Assembly (NCBI GenBank): GCA_040389065.1
Contig: JAZKAR010000019.1
Span: 1-64,000, forward strand
Direction of reading: 5' to 3'
Length of the DNA stretch: 64,000 nucleotides
DNA from: JAZKAR01 sp040389065
Lineage (GTDB): Bacteria > Pseudomonadota > Gammaproteobacteria > Burkholderiales > Casimicrobiaceae
Below, piece after piece: positions 51,674-61,160 of this stretch (position 1 is its first letter; the number at the start of each line of letters is the position of its first letter). Position numbers and translations under genes: made by a program. The notes beneath the pieces are model-generated. The model was not told where the DNA came from and did no database searches. It was given only the letters and a program-made list of their open reading frames with translations.

Positions 51674-53263
51674 TCAGGCGGCTTTCTTTAAACCTTCTTC
51701 ATCAGGGTTATCTTCCTCTTCAGTTTCAACCGGCTGAGTCTTTCCGGTTTGATCCACTTGAGAAGGGTCTGTATCAAAAACAAGGCCTGCCTCTTGTGTT
51801 AGTTTTATTTCTGCTAGACGTTGTTCAACTAATTCGGCAAAGTCCTGCCCCATTTCGCCGGCAATATCCGTCAATGTTTTGAATCCACCGCGTACAGAAT
51901 CAGTAGCTGCTGATACCTCTTTATGTGGGTCAACCCATTGCCAGCCTCGTGCTCTCCAACAACACTCTTGATAAAACTCAGAGTCAAGCTCATAACCAGG
52001 TATGTTAATTTCTCCTGATAGCACCGCCATATCAAGCCAATTTTCGTACACCACCTGGTGAAAATGATCAATTAGCCATTGCTGCAAAATTCGATAGTTA
52101 TCCCGTTCATCAAGGAGTGCTAGACGCGATGATGAATAGTTTGATTTCGAGTAGTCGTGCGACAGCGAAGCATAAGAAATACCAAAACCAGCAGATATTT
52201 TTTCAAGTGCTTTGGCTTTATAGGGTGCAGACTCCCCGCCGGGTGATGTGGGATTAGAAAATGTAATTTCTTCGCCTGGAAATAGGCGTCTCATTATGCC
52301 CGGCTCAAGCGATGAAACATTCTGCCCATTCACCTTGCCGGTAGCTGTTGGGTCATCAGCTTCGGGTGATGTTATAAACGCAGCAATACAGGCTTGAAGG
52401 CGTGCTTTAACAATTTCTGCTTCTTCAAACTTACCTAAATGCTGAAGTGTTGTAATAACTGCATGAAACCAAGGGGTACCGCGTGTTTGCGGCCACCGGG
52501 TTGGTGCATATAAATGGATCACTTCTTCTGCAGGAATACGTTTTAGCTGACTGCCAACATCAGCGTTAGCATATTGATAATCGCCCGGGTGCCGCGGATA
52601 CACCCAATAGGCAACGGGCCGCTGCCACTCATCAACCTCTACTCCCATACGGATCTCGTTACCATTAGGAGCACGGGAGTTACGCTCATCTGAAAGTTGA
52701 TCGGCTTCAATAATTTCTAATGCGAAAGGAATTTTTGATTTTCCAAATGGGCGGCGTATCATGCGAACCAGGATTTCTCCTGACTCGACAACTTCCCCAA
52801 TAATTAGGCGCTCTATATCATTAAAGTTAAGCAGGCCCGCTGTATGACAATTACCCTTACGCTTCCATCTTAAAAATGATTTCTGAATGGCCTTATTCAA
52901 ATTCGTATCGGGCTTATCTCCCCTGCGCATCTTTACTTTAGCTTGGAATCCTACGCCCATACCGACTACATTGTTACGAATTAACCTAACAGCATTAAGC
53001 GCAAACTCGTTATCACGTACCAGCTGCCGAGAACGATTACGTAATGTTCTTAAAGAACTTCTTAGCTCGGAATCATGAGAAGTACTCGATGTTACCCAAT
53101 CTGAAAATAATCGGCCAAACTCAGCACCTTCAAACATTCGATATCCTGGCTGTTTGCGCTCTGCTTTAAGACGCTGCTCATCAGCAAGTGCTCGGCGTTG
53201 GTTGATTACTAACGCTTCACAGCGAAGCCCCAATGAAGACATCTGATTATTTGCTCTCATCAT
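51674..53263 (-). CDS. Portal protein, lambda family
   Basis: This 529-residue protein matches lambda gpB-type portals. It has LRTLRNRSRQLVRDNEFALN, AVRLIRNNVVGMGVGFQAKV, then VVESGEILVRMIRRPFGKSK, VEVDEWQRPVAYWVYPRHPG and ISYASLSHDYSKSNYSSSRL, all family hallmarks. Its 12-mer forms the DNA channel. It starts at ATGATG that overlaps the gpW-like gene by four bases. The last 40 residues are acidic. Confidence 0.92.
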   Translation of the reverse strand: MMRANNQMSSLGLRCEALVINQRRALADEQRLKAERKQPGYRMFEGAEFGRLFSDWVTSSTSHDSELRSSLRTLRNRSRQLVRDNEFALNAVRLIRNNVVGMGVGFQAKVKMRRGDKPDTNLNKAIQKSFLRWKRKGNCHTAGLLNFNDIERLIIGEVVESGEILVRMIRRPFGKSKIPFALEIIEADQLSDERNSRAPNGNEIRMGVEVDEWQRPVAYWVYPRHPGDYQYANADVGSQLKRIPAEEVIHLYAPTRWPQTRGTPWFHAVITTLQHLGKFEEAEIVKARLQACIAAFITSPEADDPTATGKVNGQNVSSLEPGIMRRLFPGEEITFSNPTSPGGESAPYKAKALEKISAGFGISYASLSHDYSKSNYSSSRLALLDERDNYRILQQWLIDHFHQVVYENWLDMAVLSGEINIPGYELDSEFYQECCWRARGWQWVDPHKEVSAATDSVRGGFKTLTDIAGEMGQDFAELVEQRLAEIKLTQEAGLVFDTDPSQVDQTGKTQPVETEEEDNPDEEGLKKAA

Positions 53264-53826
53264 TGTGCCTTTGTAAATATCGCATAAGTCGTTCGCGGAT
53301 CACCTTGACCTTGAGCAATTAATTGTTGCTGACGCTCACGGCTTACTTGTGCATTTAAACTCGCTTGCAATTGCAATAAAACGGTTATGGATTCGCGCTT
53401 TAGCTGGCGATTGCCAATTGTGTACTCAATTGATGCCCCGCCTTGTGCACGCGTTAAAATTTCTTTGCTTACAGCAGCCAATGCAATTTCAGCCTGGCTA
53501 CGCCCATCAAAACCAGCGCTAGCCGTAGCAATATTGGGGGTAATTTCTATACGGCCTTCGCCTAACGTGATACGTTCACTATTGCGGGTAACATAGCTTT
53601 GCCATGAATAAGAACCTGGTGCTAGATCTGCCGATTGTGCCGTTGTGATTGAGGTAGACCATCCGTTACTTGTGGGAGTGGATGTAATATCTAAAGATGA
53701 TACGCCTCTTAATGCATAGTGCAGCGCCCAAGCGCTTGACTGGATTGAATTACCTAATCCATCACGCGTGTTAACATCCAACCATGTTGATGAGTCACCC
53801 GCGACTAATGTAGCTGGTATATTCAT
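53260..53826 (-). CDS. gpW-like head-tail joining protein with N-terminal extension
   Basis: In this 188-residue protein the C-terminal part (about 110-160) resembles gpW: AEIALAAVSKEILTRAQGGA, then SIEYTIGNRQLKRESITVLL, and a helix after it. The N-terminal part (1-100) is beta-rich (WALHYALRGVSSLDITSTPT, LAPGSYSWQSYVTRNSERIT) and resembles a bacterial Ig-like domain. This combination is unusual; gpW itself has about 68 residues. It lies between terminase and portal, as in lambda. Confidence 0.7.
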   Translation of the reverse strand: MNIPATLVAGDSSTWLDVNTRDGLGNSIQSSAWALHYALRGVSSLDITSTPTSNGWSTSITTAQSADLAPGSYSWQSYVTRNSERITLGEGRIEITPNIATASAGFDGRSQAEIALAAVSKEILTRAQGGASIEYTIGNRQLKRESITVLLQLQASLNAQVSRERQQQLIAQGQGDPRTTYAIFTKAQ

Positions 53827-53913
53827 AAATACCCCTTGATTTGCTTTTATTATAATGATTTGTTATATACAAATAATCAAGAGGCATAATTAAATTTGTT
53901 GATGCCAAGTAAG

Positions 53914-55902
53914 CTACCATTTCTTTAAAAATCCCGTAGCCCAATTTCCTCCACTTGGTTCGGTATACGGGTTAACAGACTTGGAAGTAGCTTCAGGCGC
54001 TTTACTGGGGGCCTCAGGCTCTAGGGTTTCTTGTTGAGGCGTGGTTACAACTTCATCACTATTCTCTAATGGCATTAACTCACGAAGCGTCTGCTCCCAA
54101 AATGTTGCACGGGAGCGCTTTGTATACAGCCATTGTAAGGCAGCATAAGAATAAACTGCACAATCTAAAGCCTCATTTCTTGCACCACTTTTTTTATGCC
54201 AATGAGCAATAGGAAAGCCGTTTTTATTGTATTTAATGATCTTTTTTTCTGCTGTGAGCTGCTTGAAGTATTCCTCTGTTAGCTCACGATTGAAGTGAAT
54301 CGTCCGTGGCCCTTTTTCGCCCTCTCCTTTTCGCATCATACGCTTGTAGAGAACATCTTTAATCGTATCGCCACCGACAAAAAACAGCTCAATTCCTTTT
54401 TTATGGGTTTCACCCTTCCAATTAACATCAAGGCGACGACCTTTACTAATGGCTGGTTTATTTGCTTGCTTCTCACCTTTTATTGCAAGTACACGTTGTA
54501 CTAAACGCCCATTTATTCGTGTGCCTTTGCGCCTGCGCGCCCAATTGTAGACAGCGTGAGTATTGTCACCAGTATCGATGGCCATCACAGAAATTGGTAT
54601 TGGAGCTGCAGTAGCATGTGGAATAAAACGATATAAAATTTCATCAAGCTGGTTCCAAATTTCACTTTCTTCAGGATCTCCATAAATAATTTCATGAGAT
54701 ATCCTCCAGCATTCTTCCTCTACCCCCCATCCATCAATCGTAATTTCAATACGATTTCCTTGCACGTCTACCCCTGCAGTGATCAGTAGCACACCGTCAG
54801 GAGCTATACCAGGCATATGCCCATATTCTAAAGCTGATGCTTGTAAGCCCTCTGCGGCCAGTTTTGTAGAAAATTCATCTTCCCACGTTAAGCCCATCAC
54901 GGTATTAACAAAAGTTTTTAGTTTTTCCGCATTGTCTTTACACTCGTCATATTCCCGGGCAAGGTGCGGCCATGTTGAATTAGGAGAATAGGAGTAAGCC
55001 GCCCAAATATGAAAACTGACGACTTTAGGATTAATGGCCACCGCAGTTGGTCTCCATTCTCCGTGCTTATCCATCCATAAAAAGCTTTCATGGTAAATTT
55101 CTTTTGCACACTCTTCGTTTTCACATACAAAATGAGCTTTTTCGTATTCACCGGGGATCCATTTTAGGTTGTCCCATTTCAAATACTGCATGTGGTTGCA
55201 GTGTGGGCATGGCAAAAAGCGGCGGCGTTGATCCCCTGAATTAAATAAATCTTCTATACGGCTAAATCCTTTAATAGTTGGCGTAGATCCACCTACTATT
55301 TTTCGGTTCCAGTAGTATTCACTTCTTTTTTTTCCGAGCTTAATTTGATCACCCTCGGCGCCAGCTGTCGGCGGGTATCCGTCAATTTCATCAAACTGTA
55401 CAACTCGCCTCGAAACCCTTCTAAATCCGCGAGGAGAGTTAGCGCCAACTAACGATAAAATGCCACCTTTAAACATTTTCGCTAGAATTTTGTTGCTACC
55501 ATCTTTCGCGGTAGCTTCTTTAACGAGACCACGTAAACAAGGTGTATCACGCAACATTGGTGCTATTTCTTCAGCTGAGTATCCTTCTGCATCTTCTAAG
55601 GTTGGCTGCACATGCAAAATGGAGCATGGGTCTTGATGCATGTGATACTGAATATGTATGTTTAACATTTTCGTCCAGCCGACTCTTGCCGACTTCATAC
55701 ACCAAACTTCTTCGATAGCAGGATCTGTCAGAGCATCCAATATTTCACGTTGAGAGGGGTAACTTGTCCAACGTCCTGATTCATGGCTTGATTCAGCAGA
55801 TAAACGAGCGTGCTCATCTGCATATCCTGATAGCTTGAATTTGGGTGCAGGCTTAAAAAGTTTTTTAGCGACTGCCGTTAGCCGATTGATGACAGTCATC
55901 AC
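53914..55902 (-). CDS. Terminase large subunit, GpA family
   Basis: This 662-residue packaging motor is of the lambda gpA kind. The ATPase part has an adapted Walker A in WCMKSARVGWTKMLNIHIQY, then SILHVQPTLEDAEGYSAEEI and Walker B RRVVQFDEIDGYP. The nuclease part has TAGVDVQGNRIEITIDGWGV (first Asp), the middle acidic MAIDTGDNTHAVYNWARRRK, and NEALDCAVYSYAALQWLY (last Asp). A Cys cluster (CPHC, CENEEC) looks like the family zinc finger. The start overlaps the small terminase gene. Confidence 0.93.
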   Translation of the reverse strand: MMTVINRLTAVAKKLFKPAPKFKLSGYADEHARLSAESSHESGRWTSYPSQREILDALTDPAIEEVWCMKSARVGWTKMLNIHIQYHMHQDPCSILHVQPTLEDAEGYSAEEIAPMLRDTPCLRGLVKEATAKDGSNKILAKMFKGGILSLVGANSPRGFRRVSRRVVQFDEIDGYPPTAGAEGDQIKLGKKRSEYYWNRKIVGGSTPTIKGFSRIEDLFNSGDQRRRFLPCPHCNHMQYLKWDNLKWIPGEYEKAHFVCENEECAKEIYHESFLWMDKHGEWRPTAVAINPKVVSFHIWAAYSYSPNSTWPHLAREYDECKDNAEKLKTFVNTVMGLTWEDEFSTKLAAEGLQASALEYGHMPGIAPDGVLLITAGVDVQGNRIEITIDGWGVEEECWRISHEIIYGDPEESEIWNQLDEILYRFIPHATAAPIPISVMAIDTGDNTHAVYNWARRRKGTRINGRLVQRVLAIKGEKQANKPAISKGRRLDVNWKGETHKKGIELFFVGGDTIKDVLYKRMMRKGEGEKGPRTIHFNRELTEEYFKQLTAEKKIIKYNKNGFPIAHWHKKSGARNEALDCAVYSYAALQWLYTKRSRATFWEQTLRELMPLENSDEVVTTPQQETLEPEAPSKAPEATSKSVNPYTEPSGGNWATGFLKKW

Positions 55903-56489
55903 ATACCGTCTATCAATTCATCAAGCGCTTCTCTTTGCAGCGCTTCTAAAATTTCGATTTCTTCGATTGTTAAGCGAGGGATACGCGACTTTGCTTTTGA
56001 AGGTATCGCCATAATTTTATTTTTAGTCTCGCTTATGATCCGCGCCCATAGTTGTTCTACTTCTTCTACTCGAACTAGCAGACCAGCACTTTTCTCATAC
56101 TCAATCCTAGCTTTCTCTGATTTGTAATATTCGTTCCATGCTCGTGACTGATTAAACCCACGAGGGCAAGAATTAGCATCTGAATCAGGCTCTGTATCCT
56201 GTAATTTATCTTCCTTTTCAGTCTGTTGCCGTTCCTGCCTCTCAACTTTTTTTCCTTGGTCAGCTTTTTTGGATGCTTTCGATTCAATATGAGAAGGAGC
56301 ACCTACTCCTTCGGCTGTGTTTTTTGACCACTCCTTGTCAGCAAGTCGAGCATTTATCTCATAACGATTTTTTTCATCTTTTTTTATAGATTTTTTAAGA
56401 CGGCCATCGTTTATGGCTTTCAGCACAGCTTGGCGGCTTATACCGCGCTTTTTTGCGTAATCTGAGACTGATAGACCTCTACCTGCCAT
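55899..56489 (-). CDS. Terminase small subunit-like DNA-binding protein (Nu1-like)
   Basis: This 196-residue protein has an N-terminal winged helix-turn-helix, LSVSDYAKKRGISRQAVLKA, as in lambda gpNu1. A charged Lys/Glu/Asp-rich linker (about 60-110) follows, then a helical part that should contact the large subunit (WNEYYKSEKARIEYEKSAGL, VEEVEQLWARIISETKNKIM). It overlaps the large terminase start. It probably recognises the packaging site. Confidence 0.82.
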   Translation of the reverse strand: MAGRGLSVSDYAKKRGISRQAVLKAINDGRLKKSIKKDEKNRYEINARLADKEWSKNTAEGVGAPSHIESKASKKADQGKKVERQERQQTEKEDKLQDTEPDSDANSCPRGFNQSRAWNEYYKSEKARIEYEKSAGLLVRVEEVEQLWARIISETKNKIMAIPSKAKSRIPRLTIEEIEILEALQREALDELIDGM

Positions 56490-56673
56490 ATGCCATCCTT
56501 AACAACACTTATTCCAAAATAGAATATGCATTGTTACCTTAATTCTGGCAACTTATTTTGACAACCACTGACAACTACTTTTTTTTGATGCCCCTAGAAA
56601 AATCACGCGGTCGCGAATCACCCGCAACCCCCTACGGCCCAGAAAGGACCCAAATTATTTTTAGGGAAAGAAT

Positions 56674-57405
56674 TTATTTTCTAGCAGTCTTTACAGCGTT
56701 GTTGTAGGCAGCGAGAAACAGCTTTGGGAATTCACGATAGACGATGGCTTGTGTAATACGTAGTAGATCAAACTTACGCTTGTATGATGCAGAACGTTTA
56801 GGAAATAAGATCAATGGCACAAGCCTACGTTGAGAAGGAATACGGACGTATAAGCCAGCTGTTCTAAAGCGTGGGCTTGAACGTGGAATACCATAAAAGA
56901 TAGATGATCCATTTGTTGCACCGACACCGCGTGCAATGCGTAAACGTTGCAACGATTTACGCTGAAGCTTTACTTGGCTTTTAGAGAGACTAACCAATGT
57001 TTTTATTATGTTAGCTGGTAAGTTTCCTTGAGGTGTAAGACGCAGCCCATATAATCTACCAGCGTTACTATTGATTGCAACCGCAGGTATTCTAAGCGCG
57101 GTACGAGTAGGCGCACGCTGCCCACCTTGTATTTGATATATCAGATAACCAGCTTGCTTATCTTTAAATCCTACTACTGCTATTAAATTTGTTTTTGTTG
57201 CAGGTGTATTGAATACCCCAATACGTGTAAAAGGTACTATGCCTCCTTCAAACAACGCTTGCATCTTATTTGGCAATTCCTTTTTAACCGATTTAGATGT
57301 ATCAGTTAATGCCTTTGCAGTAGCGAAAGGAATCTGTTTATTAACCAAATCATTGATTGAATCAATAGCTGTTTGAAGTTGAGAAGTAACATTAATTTTT
57401 AACAT
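56674..57405 (-). CDS. Minor tail protein Z-like (GpZ family)
   Basis: This 243-residue protein is of the prophage minor tail protein Z kind. It has a start with IDSINDLVNKQIPFATAKAL with TDTSKSVKKELPNKM, then RIGVFNTPATKTNLIAVVGF, QIQGGQRAPTRTALRIPAVA, and a basic C-terminus. In lambda this gene lies with the tail genes; here it stands before the terminase genes, an unusual place. It would help tail completion. Confidence 0.78.
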   Translation of the reverse strand: MLKINVTSQLQTAIDSINDLVNKQIPFATAKALTDTSKSVKKELPNKMQALFEGGIVPFTRIGVFNTPATKTNLIAVVGFKDKQAGYLIYQIQGGQRAPTRTALRIPAVAINSNAGRLYGLRLTPQGNLPANIIKTLVSLSKSQVKLQRKSLQRLRIARGVGATNGSSIFYGIPRSSPRFRTAGLYVRIPSQRRLVPLILFPKRSASYKRKFDLLRITQAIVYREFPKLFLAAYNNAVKTARK

Positions 57406-57501
57406 TGATATATATCACTCAAATTATCCAACATTGCTACCTCCAACAGAAATAATTCAACCTATTTTGATAGTTAAATAGCACCCTAAATGATTTTTGA
57501 G

Positions 57502-58356
57502 TTATTTTTTGGTTTTCGTCTGCATCAGACGATTCACTGCATGATTTAATTCTGCTTCATCTTTTAATGCTTGCCCTAGACGATCTGCAAGTTCTGTAAG
57601 AACGAGGCGAATAGTAGTCGCTGACTCTAAACACTCTTCATCACTTTGTGCATGTAGACCTTCACTTAACGCTGAATGTAGCAAAAGTAATGGATTATGG
57701 CCATTAATCATTAACGCTTGTGGAATAGCACTCTTGATTGCGCCTATAGCTTTCTTAAATTGGATTTCTCTTTGTGCTGCTTGCAATTCTGCAATGATTT
57801 CAGGTATAGCACCGAGCTTTTCCGAAACTCTAATAATTTCCTCAAGAATTCGATTTTTTTGGTTTTCAACTACTCTTCTATAATAGCCAAAAGCACCAAT
57901 TCCCAAACCTTGATTTTCCGAACGCCGACCTTTGATAAATGCATCTCTTTCAGAACCAATTAATGTGATTACTCGTGGTGGTATCGGAGGGCCAAACTCA
58001 GGCCACTCGCCAAACTTAAATACTTCTGCAGTGTTAGAATTTTGAGAAATATTAAACCACAAAGAATATATTTTCTCCGACTTACTACAATTCCGGCAAT
58101 GATAAGTAATAAATCTCAAATTCACACCCTCTTCAATAATTGGTGCATCTTGAGAGGTGAAAAACCGATATCCTTTGCAGTCGTCGGCTGCACAAAATAA
58201 ACGAATATCTGGAGCAATAATTTCTTCTCGCCGTACAAACTGTGAACTCATTTCTAAGAAACCCTCCACCATTTTCCACTGCCCAGGAGGTACATTTTCA
58301 AGAAATTTAGAAGCAATCTCTATTTGCTGATTTTCAGATGTATTTATCGCTTGCAT
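57502..58356 (-). CDS. Zinc-ribbon protein of the prophage accessory region, hypothetical
   Basis: This 284-residue protein has an N-terminal region with a probable zinc site: FCAADDC near 54-60 and CRNC near 88-91. A helical region follows, GIGAFGYYRRVVENQKNRIL, then AQREIQFKKAIGAIKSAIPQ, and HNPLLLLHSALSEGLHAQSD. The pattern recalls DUF4145-type proteins found near restriction or defence genes. No enzyme motif is seen. It is followed at the right by other non-structural genes, so it may be a moron. Confidence 0.5.
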   Translation of the reverse strand: MQAINTSENQQIEIASKFLENVPPGQWKMVEGFLEMSSQFVRREEIIAPDIRLFCAADDCKGYRFFTSQDAPIIEEGVNLRFITYHCRNCSKSEKIYSLWFNISQNSNTAEVFKFGEWPEFGPPIPPRVITLIGSERDAFIKGRRSENQGLGIGAFGYYRRVVENQKNRILEEIIRVSEKLGAIPEIIAELQAAQREIQFKKAIGAIKSAIPQALMINGHNPLLLLHSALSEGLHAQSDEECLESATTIRLVLTELADRLGQALKDEAELNHAVNRLMQTKTKK

Positions 58357-58450
58357 AATTTTTTTCCAAGATAGCTAAGCAGGTTATATATATTGATTTT
58401 TGAAGCAATTTAATATTTACAAAATTGTTTTTAATAGCTCTAAATTATTG

Positions 58451-58858
58451 CTAACCCATAAATGCAAAGACAGGAATAATATCCTGAGGTGCCCTACCTG
58501 TTATTACTAGAAAACGTCGCCAAACACCATACGGTATAGTTCTATCTCCGTTTTTATATTCTCTAATTCGTCGATCACTTGATAAACCAAGTAAATCAGC
58601 TAACTTTGAATCAGTATTATAATCTGAAAAATGCTTTTGAAAATGCCTAAAATAGCATGCAATAATATCTGGATGCGGTGCTTTCCACCCTTCATTTTCT
58701 CTTAGTAAATGTGATCGATTGTATAGCGATTCATCTAATTCATTTTGAGCCGGTAATATAGGTGCTTTTAGATTTTCTTTTAATGTTTTTATTGCTAATT
58801 TAGCAGACTCTTCAAATATAAATTTTTGCTGCTCTTGAATACTTGGTAATTCAATCAT
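58451..58858 (-). CDS. Helix-turn-helix-like phage regulator, hypothetical
   Basis: This 135-residue protein starts MIELPSIQEQQKFIFEESAK, with GGAAGG before the ATG. The longer frame is rejected. The C-terminal part (LADLLGLSSDRRIREYKNGD, then RTIPYGVWRRFLVITGRAPQ) has the spacing of a Cro/C1-type helix-turn-helix where the second helix contacts DNA. It may be the regulator of the prophage. No classical repressor cleavage domain is present. Confidence 0.55.
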   Translation of the reverse strand: MIELPSIQEQQKFIFEESAKLAIKTLKENLKAPILPAQNELDESLYNRSHLLRENEGWKAPHPDIIACYFRHFQKHFSDYNTDSKLADLLGLSSDRRIREYKNGDRTIPYGVWRRFLVITGRAPQDIIPVFAFMG

Positions 58859-58914
58859 AAGCGATACCTTCCTAACCAAATGGTAAACCCCCAGCAATTG
58901 CCGGGGGAGTACTA

Positions 58915-59202
58915 CTAGCGTGGTGACAATTTCACGTTTTGAACGTCTGAAACTCGGATATTAACGAGGGGTGTAGATCCTGTTGCTATCATCTTCCAGT
59001 GCCCTAAAGCATGTACTCTAATTAGAGCGTAGAAGAGATAATCTGGTAAAACCATTTGGGTTTTTATCACCTGTATTCCAATATGTTCAGGATTGAATTC
59101 TCGGACTGGTTCACCACATCGATCTGCTGTTCCTCGTCGAATTAACCAAAAATGAGCCTCTGGAAAATTCACCCGGATGTTTGCCACATCAGAAAGTTTC
59201 AT
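58915..59202 (-). CDS. Small HsdS-like (half target-recognition) protein
   Basis: This 95-residue protein reads like a single target-recognition segment of type I specificity subunits. It has MKLSDVANIRVNFPEAHFWL, then IQVIKTQMVLPDYLFYALIR, ATGSTPLVNIRVSDVQNVKL, where LPDYLFYAL and V-SDV-NVKL are familiar in HsdS. No HsdM or HsdR gene is near. It could modify the specificity of a host enzyme or counteract it. GGAGAACG precedes the ATG. Confidence 0.5.
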   Translation of the reverse strand: MKLSDVANIRVNFPEAHFWLIRRGTADRCGEPVREFNPEHIGIQVIKTQMVLPDYLFYALIRVHALGHWKMIATGSTPLVNIRVSDVQNVKLSPR

Positions 59203-59278
59203 CGCGTTCTCCGTGGTGGCATCGACTAGCCCCCTCGGTTGCGAGTGGCTTTCTGCGTGCCACCAACAGAAACAATTA

Positions 59279-59297
59279 TAGGCGCATTGCGCCTATT
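59279..59297. promoter_or_regulatory. Palindromic operator- or terminator-like site
   Basis: ATAGGCGCA and TGCGCCTAT form a perfect 9-bp inverted repeat around one central T. It lies between the 59398-59604 gene and the start of the HsdS-like gene. The position upstream of a leftward gene and the operator-like size suggest a repressor-binding site; a terminator for the YodC-like gene is the alternative. Confidence 0.5.
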
Positions 59298-59397
59298 TGT
59301 AAACTATTTTATTAGCAATTTTTTATTATTTTTAATTATTTTTAATTATTTATTGAATGTATAAACTTATTATTTCATTCAAAAGAAAATTAATAAC

Positions 59398-59604
59398 CTA
59401 TCTGTCAATCGAAAATTCTATTTTTCTTTTTTTTATAACTACAAGAGTATCTTTTTCGTATATTTCAGTGTGTTTTATTCCATCATTAGAAGCATATATA
59501 CATGTTATTTTTTCATTTTCGATCTTTTCGATAGTCATTTTCTTACTGCCAGATTTCACTTTAACAACGTCACCTATTTTTAATAAATTATTTAAATCTA
59601 TCAT
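59398..59604 (-). CDS. YodC family (DUF2158) small protein
   Basis: This 68-residue protein shows the YodC pattern: LLKIGDVVKVKSGSKKMTIE, then KITCIYASNDGIKHTEIYEKD. It is a small beta-barrel of unknown function, common in proteobacteria and prophages. AGAGG precedes the ATG. It stands alone between two leftward genes. Confidence 0.75.
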   Translation of the reverse strand: MIDLNNLLKIGDVVKVKSGSKKMTIEKIENEKITCIYASNDGIKHTEIYEKDTLVVIKKRKIEFSIDR

Positions 59605-59686
59605 TTCTATACCTCTGTATTATTCACATTTAGATTATTCTTCCAGTGTTTATGAAAAGCAAGAAAAGGTATAAATTTATTTATCT

Positions 59687-60586
59687 TCACTCATATGCTA
59701 CTTTAAGATTCTTATACTGCATCATATTGCCAGTATAAAATGCCATTAGTTTTGCTTGCCGCCAATAAATTACTCTTGAGCGCTCACTAGGGCCACAATG
59801 TAAGTATTGATAAACGCCAAATATCCACTGATGCGGTAACGTTGCATCATGGCTTAGCGTAGCGCCTGAATAATTAACTATTAAGTCACCGTTTACTTTT
59901 ACACGCCAATAACCTAAACCACCATTTTCAATTTCTTTTTCATCAAGTAATACTTCCATTGCAACGCTAACAATTTGATTAGGAAGCAAGCCTTTGACTG
60001 TTCCTACACGCTCGATTTTAGATTCATTATTTTTTTTAATATTAAAGAACAACATTAATTTAGTTTCGTCATCCTCATCGGTATCAACCATCATTGCTAA
60101 AGATGGTTGTAGACCCGGCGCTTTTATTTGCCAAATTAATACAGGATCAGTACCAGAGTGAGTTAACTCCCATTTATCAATTGTGTTATCTTCTAATTGA
60201 AATTGAAGGCTCCAGAATAATTGTTGGTCACTGGGCAAAGCAAATGAAGAAACTGTTGTACGTAATGATTCACTAGCACAACCATCACCTTTTAAAATTG
60301 CAGTTTTTAAGCCTTTTTCAGTAGGTTCAATACGACCTAAAATACCTTGATTAGTAATTTTAATGCTACTAAGGACTATATTTCCTTGATTACCTGCAGC
60401 GATTAAAACCGCTGCATTATTATTACCAGTATTATCTGAGACAAGAGAACCAGTTATACCAAAATCATATACACGAGACGATTGCGCAGTATCCACAAAT
60501 TGAAGTGCATCATTCACTCGAACAAAGAAAGATTTAGCTGCACAAAAAACAAAGGGATCTTCATACTTTACTTTCTCTTGACTCAT
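59687..60586 (-). CDS. Concanavalin-like polysaccharide-lyase-like protein
   Basis: This 299-residue protein resembles jelly-roll polysaccharide lyases. LFWSLQFQLEDNTIDKWELT is followed by PVLIWQIKAPGLQPSLAMMV with the Gln-containing core strand, GGLGYWRVKVNGDLIVNYSG, and HQWIFGVYQYLHCG near the end. These stretches are like heparin-lyase/PL20-type proteins, but catalytic residues cannot be assigned surely. AAGGAAG precedes the ATG. It lies next to the integration genes rather than the tail genes, so it is probably lysogenic cargo. Confidence 0.5.
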   Translation of the reverse strand: MSQEKVKYEDPFVFCAAKSFFVRVNDALQFVDTAQSSRVYDFGITGSLVSDNTGNNNAAVLIAAGNQGNIVLSSIKITNQGILGRIEPTEKGLKTAILKGDGCASESLRTTVSSFALPSDQQLFWSLQFQLEDNTIDKWELTHSGTDPVLIWQIKAPGLQPSLAMMVDTDEDDETKLMLFFNIKKNNESKIERVGTVKGLLPNQIVSVAMEVLLDEKEIENGGLGYWRVKVNGDLIVNYSGATLSHDATLPHQWIFGVYQYLHCGPSERSRVIYWRQAKLMAFYTGNMMQYKNLKVAYE

Positions 60587-60637
60587 ATCATACTTCCTTT
60601 CAGCTCATCTAATTAATGAGCCTATGCTATTAATTAC

Positions 60638-61159
60638 TTAACTACTAAATAAACCTTCAAGCTCGAATCTTTGTCTACACTTTTTCGCTTTATTGATTGC
60701 TATCTCCATTTTTTCTGGTGTCGCTGTTTTTGCAGTGCCAATATAAAATCGTTTTGCTGATTCACCATGCTTCATAGGTATTGCTTCGGCATATAACTCT
60801 TCTGTACTCCTATTTTTCTTTTTCATTTTTACAATTCTTACGCCCCTTATTCCAAGAGGTATTTTTTTGTTCTTATTTTCTTTTACAGGCCTTTTAATCA
60901 ACCTTGGATAATAAACAACTGCTAAAAATGAAAGAGATTGCTGTAAAGAATTAATAATATTTCCACATGAAAAATCAGAAAAGAAGGTTGAAGGTTTTTC
61001 AAACCTAACCTGCCAACCATGTGTATTCGTTTTTTCTATATCTATTCGCGTAATATATTGAGTAATTTTTACAGTACCAAAATTAGGTAATTCTACATTT
61101 CGTACTTTTAAATGCTTTATTTTTTCAGGAATAACTAATTCTTTACATTCTTCAATCAT
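60638..61159 (-). CDS. Phage protein with tandem AP2-like DNA-binding domains
   Basis: This 173-residue protein is a close relative of the one at 16332. It has two AP2-like units: TRIDIEKTNTHGWQVRFEKP with FFSD and a helix, then LGIRGVRIVKMKKKNRSTEE with YAEAIPM, KRFYIGTAKTATPEKM and a helix. The gene starts directly at the stop of the integrase gene, so the two are cotranslated. AP2-like domains in phages bind DNA near or in integrases. It may act as recombination directionality or accessory factor; this is inference. Confidence 0.6.
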   Translation of the reverse strand: MIEECKELVIPEKIKHLKVRNVELPNFGTVKITQYITRIDIEKTNTHGWQVRFEKPSTFFSDFSCGNIINSLQQSLSFLAVVYYPRLIKRPVKENKNKKIPLGIRGVRIVKMKKKNRSTEELYAEAIPMKHGESAKRFYIGTAKTATPEKMEIAINKAKKCRQRFELEGLFSS

Positions 61160-61160
61160 T

